Assembly: GCA_022842065.1 (NCBI GenBank) | Contig: JALHQH010000012.1 | Location: 1-64,000 of the forward strand | Direction: 5' to 3' | Origin: Caldilineaceae bacterium | Lineage (GTDB): Bacteria > Chloroflexota > Anaerolineae > Caldilineales > Caldilineaceae | Length of the DNA: 64,000 nucleotides | Shown here: piece after piece, positions 9,078 through 18,010 of the stretch | How positions within the stretch are numbered: position 1 is the stretch's first letter | How the letters are laid out: every line of letters starts with the position of its first letter | Translations under genes and position numbers: made by a program | The notes under the pieces: generated by a model | What the model was told of the DNA's origin: nothing | Database searches by the model: none | What the model saw: only the letters and a program-made list of their open reading frames with translations

Positions 9078-10889
9078 CTACTGTTCTCCTATCCCCTGCG
9101 CCTGGATCAAGCGTGCGTAAACACCACCCAACCGTAACAACTCTTCGTGTGTTCCTCGCTCTACCACCCGTCCTGCTTCGAGCACATAGATTTGATCGGC
9201 GTGGCGGACGGTGGAGAGGCGGTGCGCGCTGATGAGAATGGTCCGCTCGCTCCTTTCTGCGGCCAAGGCACTTTGCAAGGCCTGTTCGGTCTGCGTATCC
9301 AACTCGTTGGTCGCTTCATCCAAGATCAACAATTCGGCGTCGCGCAGCAGGGCGCGCGCCAGGGCTACCCGCTGGCGTTGACCACCAGATAGGCGCACCC
9401 CACGTTCCTGCAAGGGGGTCTGCATGCCTTGCGGCAGGTCGGCAATAAAGGTATCGGCTTGGGCCAAATGGGTCGCTGCGCCTAATTGCTCAGCAGTGGC
9501 GTCTGGTCGCCCGAAACGTAGGTTCGCCAACAGTGTGTCATTAAACAGAAAAGGTGATTGATTGACGACCGCCAAGTGCGCCCGCCAACTGGCCAATGTC
9601 AAACATTGTAAGTCGATGCCATCGACACAGATGTGACCAGCCGTTGGGGTATAAAGCCGCACCAGCAGATTAATCAGGGTGGACTTACCGGCGCCGGACG
9701 CGCCGACCAAGGCGGTGACTTTACCCTTGGGGATCTGGATCGTAACATCGGCCAACGCAGGTGCATCCTGTGCCGTATAGTGAAAGGTGACATTTTCCAA
9801 TCCGATCCCCTGCTTCAGCCCCATAAAAGGTTGTGTGCCATCTTGAATTAAGGGTTTATCGCTGCGATCCAGCAACGCCAGCACGCCTGTCAACGCCGGC
9901 AGGCCTTGCGCCACTTGGCTTTGCATCTGGTTGAGCTGATTTAACGGGGTACTCAAGCGTAAGGCCAGCACGAGAAAGAGCGTGATCTGCAAGAGTTGCT
10001 GCTGGGGTGGCCCTGGTTCAAAGGTAACCGCACCGATCATTAGCGCGGCAAAGAGTAGGGCATTGGACACCCCAAAGATCGGGGCAACGAGGGCGGTCCA
10101 GTGGCTGCCTTGCGCGGCCAGCCGATGATAGCGTTTGAACTGCTGCTCAAAGCGTGCTTTACTCCAGGCTTGGTTATTAAAGAGCTGAATCTGCTCCATG
10201 CCGGCCAGGCTTTCCTGGGCAATGGTACCAGTGTGCTTGAGCGCGTCGCGCGCCTGCGTATAAATTTGCTGGGCCTGTGCTAGTAAAAGTGGCCGCAACC
10301 CCAGCCCCGTAATTGACATGAGCAGCATGGCCAATAAGGTAAGACGCCAGGTGATAAAGAGCGCTACCACCACATAAGCCACCAGCGTAAGTAGAGCTGT
10401 CACTCCTTTGGCAACACTGACAATCAATTGGCCAATTTGGACAGTATGTTGCATCAAGGTCGTTAATAATGCACCGGTTGCCTGCTGCTGGATAAAGCCG
10501 AGTTGAAGCTCATGGCACAGGTCAAAGAGGCGCTGTTGGAGTTGTGCTTCAATCGTAATCCGGAGCTGGGTTTCAACCACCTGCTGCGTATACATGGCGA
10601 GGCCGCGGACGGACATGATCACAATCAACGCTGCTGCGGCTCCATAGATGCGGAGATGGGGCGCAGTGCTCTCCAACTGGGCAAAGATGTCCGCCAGCAA
10701 GGGAAAGTGGTCAGGTAATGTGCCGGCGCTAACACTCCCCAGGACCAAGAAGACCAAACTCAGCCCAAGCCCTTCCGCCAGGATCAGTAAGCAAGCCGCG
10801 CTGATCAGGCGTAAGAGTAGTCGCCAGTGGGGCCTCAATAATTGCCATAGCTGTTGATAAGCGGTTGGCTGCCAATGGCTATGGCGCAT
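9078..10889 (-). CDS. ABC transporter, fused membrane and ATPase domains
   Basis: A 603-residue half-transporter of the exporter type that would work as a dimer in the inner membrane. The N-terminal ~320 residues contain six hydrophobic segments. The ATPase part has Walker A (GASGAGKST), the signature LSGGQRQRV, Walker B (LLILDEATNELD) and the switch His in ISAHRLS. No C39 peptidase domain is present, so it does not cleave a leader peptide. It is the last gene of a six-gene minus-strand operon. The ATG at 10889 overlaps the upstream glycosyltransferase stop by 11 nt; the longer frame would need a TTG with no ribosome site. The probable cargo is the glycoconjugate made by its neighbours. Confidence 0.9.
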   Translation of the reverse strand: MRHSHWQPTAYQQLWQLLRPHWRLLLRLISAACLLILAEGLGLSLVFLVLGSVSAGTLPDHFPLLADIFAQLESTAPHLRIYGAAAALIVIMSVRGLAMYTQQVVETQLRITIEAQLQQRLFDLCHELQLGFIQQQATGALLTTLMQHTVQIGQLIVSVAKGVTALLTLVAYVVVALFITWRLTLLAMLLMSITGLGLRPLLLAQAQQIYTQARDALKHTGTIAQESLAGMEQIQLFNNQAWSKARFEQQFKRYHRLAAQGSHWTALVAPIFGVSNALLFAALMIGAVTFEPGPPQQQLLQITLFLVLALRLSTPLNQLNQMQSQVAQGLPALTGVLALLDRSDKPLIQDGTQPFMGLKQGIGLENVTFHYTAQDAPALADVTIQIPKGKVTALVGASGAGKSTLINLLVRLYTPTAGHICVDGIDLQCLTLASWRAHLAVVNQSPFLFNDTLLANLRFGRPDATAEQLGAATHLAQADTFIADLPQGMQTPLQERGVRLSGGQRQRVALARALLRDAELLILDEATNELDTQTEQALQSALAAERSERTILISAHRLSTVRHADQIYVLEAGRVVERGTHEELLRLGGVYARLIQAQGIGEQ

Positions 10890-12435
10890 GGCTTGCCTTT
10901 GCCAACACTGGGCGCGCGGTTGCGCTGGTGGGTAGGTCGGCAAGGCGTGGCTGACCGGTGGTAACCGCCGCCTTGCCGCTAACCGTGTGTCGTTCGGCTG
11001 TCATCCCGGTGCCGTGCAGTGTGCATTGGGCGGCAACCCGCGCGCCATACGCTTCGGCGCGTCCATCGGTCAGCCCCAACGCAGCCGCAGCCTGATACTC
11101 GGCCAGTGCCTGGGCCGGTTTGCGCTGCGCTTCCAGGATCAGGCCACTCCATAAACGCAGATGGGGATCCGCCGGGTAATGGTTGCGGTAGTGGATCACG
11201 CCGCCCTCGCCGCCACGCAAAACGGGTGTGGCTTGCGCAATCATGGCGTCAGCGGCGGCCAGCTCAGGTGCCGGCCCCCCACGCAGGCTGGTGGCAAAGG
11301 CTCCTGCCTGATCGCCCAGCGCTTGGGTAAACCATTCTGCCGGGCAATTGCCCTCCCCAGTCCACTGCCGTTCCCGTTTGGGGTAGGCGAGCATTTGGTC
11401 ATAAATAGCGGCTAGTTGGGCAACGATGGGTTGTGGATCAAAGGTCGTGTGGGCATAGCGACGGGCGTTTTGGCCCAATCGTTCCCGTTCTGTCGGGTGA
11501 TGATAGAGATAGGCAATCGCCTGTTGATACTCTTTTTCGGTATGCACCACCAGGCCGGTTTCTTCATGTTGCACCAGCGTGGCTAGGCCACCATAGGGGA
11601 AGACCACTGGCGGAATGCCGACCCACATGGCCTCTTGTAACGCGCGTTCGCTGGTCGCATAGGTCTCGGCGCAGAGTGGATAGCCAAAAACGTCCAGCTC
11701 TGCCAACACCGGCAGAATCGTCTGGACATAGCCGCGAAAATCAAAGCGATCCGCAACACCTAGCGCGGCGGCTTGGGCCTTTAGTTCCTGCTCGATCCCA
11801 CCGCCGCAAACGATAAAGCGCACATCGGGCACCTGGACACCTGCGCTCATTGCGATGTAGTTGCTGTGCATTTTGGCAAAGTTGACCGAGCCAATATAGC
11901 CAACAGTAAAGGTGACATGGGCGCGCGGTTGATAACCTGCCAATCGCTGCACATCAAGCGGACTGTAGAGCAGGCGCGGGGCAAGGGTTGGTTGTGCGGG
12001 TGTTGCACCTTGCACCGCCGGCAAGGCTAGTGTACCAGGTGCCTTGACTAACAGCTGATCCGCAAAGGCGACCAAGGCGGGCGTGATGACTTGGGGGGCA
12101 TGGTGGCCAAAGATGGTTGTCCAGATCAGCAGGCGCAGCGGCGGCAACTCGCTCCGCAGCAACGCGTAGAGTGCTGGATTGTTCCAAAAGTGAATCACCA
12201 CCAGATCGGCGGCCGCCAATGTTGCATATAACGTTGGCTGGTCCGGCTGGCGCAGCATTGTAATGCCCGCTTGTTTGGCCAGCAATAAACTCATGGGCGC
12301 AGCGGCCTTTTCCAGGGCGCAAACGGTATGCTGTTGTGCCAATCCTAATTGCGCAGCCAGTGTCACCGCAGCGATTAAGGCGCGATCTGGGCCGGCCCCG
12401 GCGAACCGTTCGATTAGGTGGACGATGGAGATCAT
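10879..12435 (-). CDS. Glycosyltransferase, GT4-like, with C-terminal extension
   Basis: A 518-residue GT-B-fold glycosyltransferase. The C-terminal Rossmann half shows VGYIGSVNFAKMHSNY, then VCGGGIEQELKAQA, and the nucleotide-sugar binding stretch ERALQEAMWVGIPPVV followed by HEETGLVV. It would transfer a sugar from a nucleotide donor at the cytosolic membrane face. The last ~130 residues are an added helical region resembling TPR repeats. Its ATG directly follows the stop of the next gene upstream, so translation is coupled. Donor and acceptor are unknown. Confidence 0.82.
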   Translation of the reverse strand: MISIVHLIERFAGAGPDRALIAAVTLAAQLGLAQQHTVCALEKAAAPMSLLLAKQAGITMLRQPDQPTLYATLAAADLVVIHFWNNPALYALLRSELPPLRLLIWTTIFGHHAPQVITPALVAFADQLLVKAPGTLALPAVQGATPAQPTLAPRLLYSPLDVQRLAGYQPRAHVTFTVGYIGSVNFAKMHSNYIAMSAGVQVPDVRFIVCGGGIEQELKAQAAALGVADRFDFRGYVQTILPVLAELDVFGYPLCAETYATSERALQEAMWVGIPPVVFPYGGLATLVQHEETGLVVHTEKEYQQAIAYLYHHPTERERLGQNARRYAHTTFDPQPIVAQLAAIYDQMLAYPKRERQWTGEGNCPAEWFTQALGDQAGAFATSLRGGPAPELAAADAMIAQATPVLRGGEGGVIHYRNHYPADPHLRLWSGLILEAQRKPAQALAEYQAAAALGLTDGRAEAYGARVAAQCTLHGTGMTAERHTVSGKAAVTTGQPRLADLPTSATARPVLAKASHAP

Positions 12436-13149
12436 CTAGCGTACCTCTGGGTTGGGTCTGCTCAACAACTGGCGACGGACAAGCGAACGGCGGGTCAAGG
12501 TCAGCAACTCACGCCGTGCAATGGCCAGGTTATTGGAAAGGTTATCACTATGGATGCGTTTGTGCAGGACGACTTGCGGTAAGATGACTGGTGGATAGCC
12601 ATGATCCTGGAGCCGGGCTAGCCAATCACTATCACAGCCCATTGTAAAGGACGGGTCAAAATAGCCAGCGTGCTCAAATAGCTGCCGCCTAACCAGTAAC
12701 CCACCGGGTGTATAGGCTGGTACCGGTTGGTCGAGCCATCCCTGCTGATATTGTGCGGGGAGGGGACAGCCGGCTTGGGCAAAGCGAATCAGGTGGCCAG
12801 TCACCACGCCACAGGCCGGATGGGCGGCCAAGTAGGCGGCCTGTTGCGCCAACTTCGTTCTTTCCCACCGATCATCGGCATCGAGAAAGGCAATCAGCGC
12901 GCCGCTGGCCGCCTGTACGCCCTGATTGCGCGCTCCGGCCAGACCGCTACCGCTTTGCGCAATCACACGTACCCAGGCAAAGCGCTGCGCAATCGCCACA
13001 CTCTGATCGGTCGAACCACCATCAACCACCAGCACTTCGTCCGGCTTTCGCTGCTGTGTTGCAATCGTGCTTAGGGCTTCGGCCAAAAAACGTTCACCAT
13101 TGCGGACGACAACAATTACGCTAATTTGCATTGTGTTTGTTTGTTTCAT
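12436..13149 (-). CDS. Glycosyltransferase family 2
   Basis: A 237-residue GT-A-fold enzyme. The N terminus ISVIVVVRNGERFLAEAL and VLVVDGGSTD are the typical nucleotide-binding strands, and FLDADDRW carries the metal-binding DxD-type motif. It would add one sugar to a growing glycan or protein at the cytosolic face of the membrane. The gene sits head to tail with no spacing on either side: the upstream stop TAA is immediately followed by this ATG. An alternative start lies six codons further in (MQISVIV). Confidence 0.88.
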   Translation of the reverse strand: MKQTNTMQISVIVVVRNGERFLAEALSTIATQQRKPDEVLVVDGGSTDQSVAIAQRFAWVRVIAQSGSGLAGARNQGVQAASGALIAFLDADDRWERTKLAQQAAYLAAHPACGVVTGHLIRFAQAGCPLPAQYQQGWLDQPVPAYTPGGLLVRRQLFEHAGYFDPSFTMGCDSDWLARLQDHGYPPVILPQVVLHKRIHSDNLSNNLAIARRELLTLTRRSLVRRQLLSRPNPEVR

Positions 13150-14247
13150 TTACCCAACCTCACCCATCTGATTAAATGCCTGGAGCAACTGCGCTAACCG
13201 TTCGTTGGGGCCCAACATCTGTTGCCAGTAGGTGAGAATACAGTGCGCTTCCGCTGGGTGACGTAACGGCGTCAACACGTGGGTGATCCCGGCGTTGAGG
13301 CCAGGCAGCGTCAGGTTGGGCGAGCGGTCGAGTAGTCGCTGCCAAAGGCGTAGGGTGCGCGCATCTTTGTAGCCGCACATGAAGGTCAGCAAAAAGACCC
13401 AGCGGTCAAACTGATCATCGGGCATAGGGAACTGCGCGGGATCGGGATGCCGCAACGGTAGTGGTAAAGTAAAACGGGGCAGCTCGCCACGCATATCCGC
13501 TTGGTCGACTGTATGGGTCGCCTCGCCGTGGAAGCCTAAATTGCTGACCAGATTATGGCTTGGCATCAGACAAAGCCCACCGGTCAGCAGGCAAGTTAAT
13601 GTCCATTGAATATCCCACGTATCCAGGGTACTGCCCGCATGGTGTTGAAAGAGCCACGTTTGATGCGCGGCGTGTTCGGGGTCGGGCAAGTTGCGTGCCA
13701 GCAGCGGCGTAACCGCCCAGCCCTGAAAACGCGCCAGGGTAAAATCATAGGCTTGCCATGCCCGTCGCCAGGTTGCCCATCCCCAGATGCTGCCATGCCG
13801 ACAGGCAAAGTAACTGTCCGGCGTCTGCGTCCACTGGCCCAGACTGTTATGGCCACTAATATAGGCAATGCGTTCGTCTGTTGCATAGCGGGTAAGCAGC
13901 GTCTCACAAAAGGCAAAAAAGCTGGCATCGGGCAAGGTATCATCTTCGAGAATGATGGCCGCCTCCACCTGAGCAAAGACCCAATCCAGCCCAGAGGCCA
14001 CCCGTCGGCCACAGCCCAGGTTGCACGCGCTGTAATTTTGCTGCACAGTACACGGCCAATCAATCTGGGCCACGATTTGCCGCGCCGCGGCACAGCGCGC
14101 CTGATCCTCGGGGTGGGTTGCCCGTGGCCCGTCGGCAATCAAAAAGAGTTGACGTGGCTGCAACTGGCGGATCACGGCGAAAACCTGCGCCGTTAAGGCC
14201 GGCCGGTTAAACAGCATGAGCACAATGGGGGTAGCAAACGCACTCAT
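13150..14247 (-). CDS. Glycosyltransferase-like protein (GT-A fold)
   Basis: A 365-residue protein of the GT2-related group once annotated as hemolysin-like or sugar transferase. The start TPIVLMLFNRP, then FLIADGPR and the acidic motif AIILEDDTLPD fit a nucleotide-diphospho-sugar transferase. IWGWATWRRAW is a conserved aromatic segment of this group. Its ATG overlaps the previous stop by 4 nt (ATGA), so it is coupled to the HprK-like gene. Specificity cannot be read from the sequence. Confidence 0.8.
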   Translation of the reverse strand: MSAFATPIVLMLFNRPALTAQVFAVIRQLQPRQLFLIADGPRATHPEDQARCAAARQIVAQIDWPCTVQQNYSACNLGCGRRVASGLDWVFAQVEAAIILEDDTLPDASFFAFCETLLTRYATDERIAYISGHNSLGQWTQTPDSYFACRHGSIWGWATWRRAWQAYDFTLARFQGWAVTPLLARNLPDPEHAAHQTWLFQHHAGSTLDTWDIQWTLTCLLTGGLCLMPSHNLVSNLGFHGEATHTVDQADMRGELPRFTLPLPLRHPDPAQFPMPDDQFDRWVFLLTFMCGYKDARTLRLWQRLLDRSPNLTLPGLNAGITHVLTPLRHPAEAHCILTYWQQMLGPNERLAQLLQAFNQMGEVG

Positions 14248-15296
14248 CGCTTTGATTGCTCCAGAACGTGTAAAATGGTGGTCGGTATTTGCGAGGTCGC
14301 ACTGCCCAATGCTAGCTGATAGCAGGGGATCGTCTGCACCAACTGCCTGATGGCGCGCAGCAGTTGCTGGCAGCTACGCGTCGGCAGGGAAGTGACGCGT
14401 AAGGTTGTGGTTGCCAGCGCGGTGAAGGCCGCGGCTGGTGGCACCGGGCGTATGTTCGTCGCCACCGCACCACTGACGCTGGGCAGCAGCAGGGCGCGGA
14501 TGGGCATGGTGGCAGGAAGTTGGGCTGCAAATTGTGGGTACCATTGATAGATCATTTTGCCTGCATCGCGTAACCCACTGGTTGTGGACGTATCGGGCTT
14601 GAGCCAGTGGCGACTGTCTTCACAGAGTTTGCCAGTGCTATAGAGGCTGTGAATTCGTGGGGTGGGATCCAAGTCCAATACGCAGAAATCATCTCCCAAA
14701 TAGGTCAATCCAGCCTGCAGGCAGGCAATCGCCGTTGTTGATTTGCCGGCACCACCAGCGCCGATAATCAGGGCAACCCCTGCCCCATCACCCACCGCCG
14801 CCGTGTGCAGCCCATAGCACCCTTGTTGTGCCAGCCACCAGATTAAAATGTTGCGCAAGGGGGCCGCTTGGGCATAGGGTGGATAGGCCGTGGCATCGGC
14901 AAGAGCCAGCACTGCCAGCCCAAAGCGGGGCAGAAAGGCTTCCTGGCCTAGAAAGTCCCCAGCGCTATCTTCGTGTAGATGTAAGTAGTGCGCACCCCGT
15001 GGCGTGTAATAGATGCCCGGTGTCCAATCGAGCGCGGGCAACGCGACACCACTGCTTTGCGCATCGGCGACACAGATGACCAGGTCAGGTGAGGCAGTTG
15101 TGGTCGTCTCTAGATGGGCGAAGGCCGGCGTCAGCTTGGCAACAAGGGCTGGGCCGGCAAAGCGTAGACAGACGGTGCGCCCAGCGATCTGATAGTAGCG
15201 TTCGATGCGACCACGCTGCCGTTCTGCCCTGCGGTAAAAGCGCACAAGATGGGAAAGCGCATTGGGGATGGCTGGTGCTCCATGCTCAGGGCGCAT
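14244..15296 (-). CDS. HprK-like serine kinase domain protein
   Basis: A 350-residue protein whose second half resembles the kinase domain of HPr kinase/phosphorylase. It has a P-loop GAGGAGKSTTA followed by YLGDDFCVLD, where the paired acidic residues match the HprK catalytic region. It lacks the rest of a true HprK, and no HPr gene is near. Such proteins occur beside PqqD-like proteins in peptide-modification and surface-glycan clusters, where their substrate is usually unknown. Here it follows the PqqD-like gene by 3 nt and precedes three glycosyltransferases, so a role in that pathway is inferred. Confidence 0.75.
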   Translation of the reverse strand: MRPEHGAPAIPNALSHLVRFYRRAERQRGRIERYYQIAGRTVCLRFAGPALVAKLTPAFAHLETTTTASPDLVICVADAQSSGVALPALDWTPGIYYTPRGAHYLHLHEDSAGDFLGQEAFLPRFGLAVLALADATAYPPYAQAAPLRNILIWWLAQQGCYGLHTAAVGDGAGVALIIGAGGAGKSTTAIACLQAGLTYLGDDFCVLDLDPTPRIHSLYSTGKLCEDSRHWLKPDTSTTSGLRDAGKMIYQWYPQFAAQLPATMPIRALLLPSVSGAVATNIRPVPPAAAFTALATTTLRVTSLPTRSCQQLLRAIRQLVQTIPCYQLALGSATSQIPTTILHVLEQSKR

Positions 15297-15299
15297 CGG

Positions 15300-15758
15300 T
15301 TAATTTTGCTGGCTTGCGGTGAAGGGCCAGCCACTCTCTGTTACTTCATGGATCGGATCAATCAGGAGTAGATCGTGCATATCGTTAAAAATATGGAGTT
15401 CGGGTGGCGTAAAAGTGCTCTCTGCTGCTCTTTGTGGCGGCAGGGTCCCGATTGCGACGGGTGCATGGGGTAGCTGGCTAGCATGCAAAGTAATCAGTTG
15501 TACCTTTTGGAGATCGTCAAGAAAACTTTGTAATGCCGGCTGTAGCTGTTCCGCCGACATGGCATAGCGCTGGGCCAGTTGGTCGGTAAGCGCGGCTAGA
15601 TCCATTCCCTGGCTGATCAGTTCCCAAATCTCGGCCCCACTGCCACGTAGTACATAATAAATGCCGGTTTCGGCGTCAATAATCAAGGTTTCATTATCAA
15701 TATTTTCGTGAATAATGCGCGCGCTGTCCACGTGGATTTGCATCACTTCTATGCTCAT
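15300..15758 (-). CDS. PqqD-like peptide-binding protein with C-terminal GWP tail
   Basis: A 152-residue protein. The first ~90 residues form a PqqD/RRE-like domain (ETLIIDAETGIYYVLRGSG, then IWELISQGMDLAALTDQL) that in known systems binds a leader peptide. The last ~40 residues carry the motif HDLLLIDPIHEVTESGWP, a tail shared by a subgroup of PqqD-like proteins found next to HprK-like kinases. It is the first gene of the operon, with AAGGAATG at the start. No separate precursor peptide gene was found upstream or downstream, so the tail itself could be the modified substrate; that is conjecture. Confidence 0.75.
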   Translation of the reverse strand: MSIEVMQIHVDSARIIHENIDNETLIIDAETGIYYVLRGSGAEIWELISQGMDLAALTDQLAQRYAMSAEQLQPALQSFLDDLQKVQLITLHASQLPHAPVAIGTLPPQRAAESTFTPPELHIFNDMHDLLLIDPIHEVTESGWPFTASQQN

Positions 15759-16033
15759 TCCTTGCTGCCTTTCTTTGGTAACATGATCAATCGCAGTATA
15801 AGCACAAAAATCTTACAATAGTTCACCTGACAACAGATCCGTAAATTCGCCTATTTCTACCAATTCCTGCTTTTATACATATTTATGCGTATTGCGCGTT
15901 GTGCCGTATTGTAACCGGTGTCGCGAAGATTAACGCTGGCGCGCTGCAACAACGACCTTACGTCACTTACTTAATTGTAATTTGAGAGGCCGTTTTGCCT
16001 GAAGATTGAACAAAATTTGGGAAAATTGGGGGT
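15759..16033. other. AT-rich gap upstream of the PqqD-type operon
   Basis: Holds the expected promoter region of the minus-strand operon but no pair of boxes that I can defend. No open frame is supported. Confidence 0.4.
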
Positions 16034-16061
16034 TTACAAAGCGAATTCTTCATGTTATCCT
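16033..16061 (+). promoter_or_regulatory. sigma70-type promoter of a small RNA candidate
   Basis: -35 TTTACA (16033-16038), 17 nt, -10 TATCCT (16056-16061) on the plus strand. No coding gene follows; a 70-nt hairpin RNA ending in a T-run does. Confidence 0.55.
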
Positions 16062-16067
16062 AGGCAC

Positions 16068-16139
16068 AGAGATTGATTGTTGTTGCGTTGCGGCTCAGCC
16101 GCTATCGGGGGAAACGTAACAATAATCAATCTTTTTTAT
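16068..16139 (+). ncRNA. Small structured RNA candidate (~70 nt)
   Basis: Starts about 7 nt after the -10 box at 16056. The outer arms GATTGATTGTTGTTGCGTT and AACGTAACAATAATCAATC pair with two mismatches. Inside is a second perfect stem, GCGGC-TCA-GCCGC. The outer arm is followed directly by TTTTTT, so the arm also serves as an intrinsic terminator. Promoter, stem and stop together make a complete transcription unit without an open frame. It belongs to no RNA family I recognise. It converges on the tyrS terminator. Confidence 0.5.
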
Positions 16140-16167
16140 TGCCTAAAACGTAACTGCTATTAAAAAC

Positions 16168-16205
16168 AAAAAGGCACCGCGCAACTAGTTGCGCGGTGCC
16201 TTTTT
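16168..16205. terminator. Intrinsic terminator of tyrS
   Basis: Perfect palindrome with 19-nt arms (AAAAAGGCACCGCGCAACT and its complement), T-rich on the minus-strand exit, 28 nt past the tyrS stop. It is symmetric and could also stop plus-strand transcription. Confidence 0.92.
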
Positions 16206-16232
16206 ATAACCATAAACCTGACTTGTGCTTGC

Positions 16233-17462
16233 TCAGGCAATCCGTAGAAATTTCCGTTTGCCCACTTGAATAACCGCCCCTTGTGCGGTTGCCGGCGTTA
16301 ACATGGCGTCAATCGTGGTAATCGTTTCCCCATTGACGCGCACGCCACTCTGGCCGACCAATCGCCGCGCTTCGCCCTTGCTTTGGACCAACCCTGCGGC
16401 TTGCAGCAGATCGACAATATTCATGGCGTCACTGAGGGTAAAGGTGGGGGCGTCGCTGGGCGCTTCCCCTTCAAACATGCGCCGGGCATCCTGTGCCGCC
16501 TGCTCCGCTGCTTCGTCGCCATGAAAGATGCTCACAATTTCCCAGGCCAACTGCTGTTTCAAGTCGCGCATAGCCAATGCACCATTGGCCACTTGGGCAA
16601 AGAGATCGTCGATCTTTTCCTGATGCCAGCGGGTTACCAACTCGGCATAGTTGCGCATGGCGCTGTCGGGCACATTGAGCACCTTGGTAAAGATTACCCC
16701 TGGAGACTCATTGATCCCAATGTAGTTCCCGGTCGATTTGCTCATGCGGATCACGCCATCGGTGCCGACCAAAATCGGGAAGGTGAGGATCACCTGTGGG
16801 GGCTGGTTATGTGCTTCCATCAATTTGCGCCCGGCCATCAGGTTAAAGAGCTGATCGGTACCGCCAATCTGCACATCCGTTTCCAATGCCACAGCGTCAT
16901 AGCCCTGCATCAGCGCGTAGAAAAATTCGTGTAGCCAAATTGCGTCGCCATTGGCAAAGCGCTTGCTAAAGTTATCACGGGTTAAGAACTGTTGTACCGT
17001 AAAGTTGCTGGCCAGGCGGATCACATCGCTAAAATCCAGTTCGCCCAGCCAACTGTGGTTGTAACGTACCAAGGTCTTTTCGCGATCCAGGACGCGGTAG
17101 ACCTGTTCGGCGTAGGTGCCGGCTTTGCCCAACGCGTCGGCCAGGGTCTGCTGTTTGCGCACACTCTCTTTATCGCTTGGATCGCCAATCAACCCGGTAA
17201 AAGTGCCGATCAAAAAGGTGACTTCATGACCTAGCTCCTGAAATTGGCGTAACTTGCGCATGGGAATGGTGTGGCCCAAGTGCAGATCCGGTGAAGAGGG
17301 ATCGAAGCCGCAGTAGACCTTGAGTGGTTTGCCCGTGGCGTAACTCTGCTCCAATCGGGTACGCAATTCGCGCTCCATATTTTTGTAGGTGAGTTCATCA
17401 CCAAAATCAACACCGCGCATGAGGATACGCATCTGTTCATCGACCGCCGGGAAACTTGTCAT
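16233..17462 (-). CDS. tyrS: Tyrosyl-tRNA synthetase
   Basis: Class I aminoacyl-tRNA synthetase that charges tRNA-Tyr with tyrosine using ATP. The HIGH-type signature is HLGH at residues 61-64 and the KMSKS-type loop is RMSKST near residue 240. The C-terminal S4 RNA-binding domain is present ([17 protein letters not shown]). At 409 residues it is of normal length. No T-box leader is visible upstream, unlike in Firmicutes. It is monocistronic, ending at a strong terminator. Confidence 0.95.
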   Translation of the reverse strand: MTSFPAVDEQMRILMRGVDFGDELTYKNMERELRTRLEQSYATGKPLKVYCGFDPSSPDLHLGHTIPMRKLRQFQELGHEVTFLIGTFTGLIGDPSDKESVRKQQTLADALGKAGTYAEQVYRVLDREKTLVRYNHSWLGELDFSDVIRLASNFTVQQFLTRDNFSKRFANGDAIWLHEFFYALMQGYDAVALETDVQIGGTDQLFNLMAGRKLMEAHNQPPQVILTFPILVGTDGVIRMSKSTGNYIGINESPGVIFTKVLNVPDSAMRNYAELVTRWHQEKIDDLFAQVANGALAMRDLKQQLAWEIVSIFHGDEAAEQAAQDARRMFEGEAPSDAPTFTLSDAMNIVDLLQAAGLVQSKGEARRLVGQSGVRVNGETITTIDAMLTPATAQGAVIQVGKRKFLRIA

Positions 17463-17998
17463 GGTTGCTCTCCGTTTTTGGTGTAGAGAAAACGTTACAC
17501 TTCAAGACCACTTGTTACTGGAGGTGACTTATGACGCTACTGCAAAAAGACTAAAAACCGAGTTTTGAGCAAATTGCGCTCTGGTGAATTCGGCTAATTC
17601 TCGGAAAAACTCGGTTTTTGCAGTGGAGTCACTTATGGTCACCAGAAAACAAAAACGCGTGGGCGATTGCCGCACGCGTTTGCAAAATTCACTCAAGCAA
17701 GCTGTTGACTATCCAGAGCCAACAACGACGCGGGCAGGCGGCGCAATTACGTTACCGTAATAGCGCATAGGAGCGGTATAATAATAATCGCGTGCTGCCG
17801 GTCGCATCTTTTTCATACTGCTATCATACACAATCTAGGCAAGGTGGTCAACTCTTTGCCCAGCAATTCTAAAAAACGCACTACCACGCTCAACCCTTAA
17901 AGTTACGCTATCACACGCATCACGTTTTACGCATCACGTTTTACCTATTTAAAGGTCAATTACACAAAGTTATTTTTGCCTTGCCAATACCCTGTAAG
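17463..17998. other. Intergenic region with fold-back sequences
   Basis: Holds two hairpins. The larger has ACTGCAAAAA and AAAAACCGAGTTTT on the left (from ~17549) facing their complements on the right (to 17624). The smaller is AAACGCGTG facing CACGCGTTT at about 17653-17681. Near 17924-17945 there are two copies of ATCACGTTTTAC, a short repeat that also occurs near 30930. No gene is supported. Confidence 0.6.
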
Positions 17999-18004
17999 TA
18001 CAAT
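17976..18004 (+). promoter_or_regulatory. Promoter candidate giving a near-leaderless mRNA
   Basis: -35 TTGCCT (17976-17981), 17 nt, -10 TACAAT (17999-18004). The expected start lies at about 18010-18012, which is at the ATG of the next gene (18011). Confidence 0.5.
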
Positions 18005-18010
18005 GAGCAT

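Noticed and set aside
17463..17640. T-box leader for tyrS
   Set aside because: No T-box sequence or specifier stem is visible upstream of the start.
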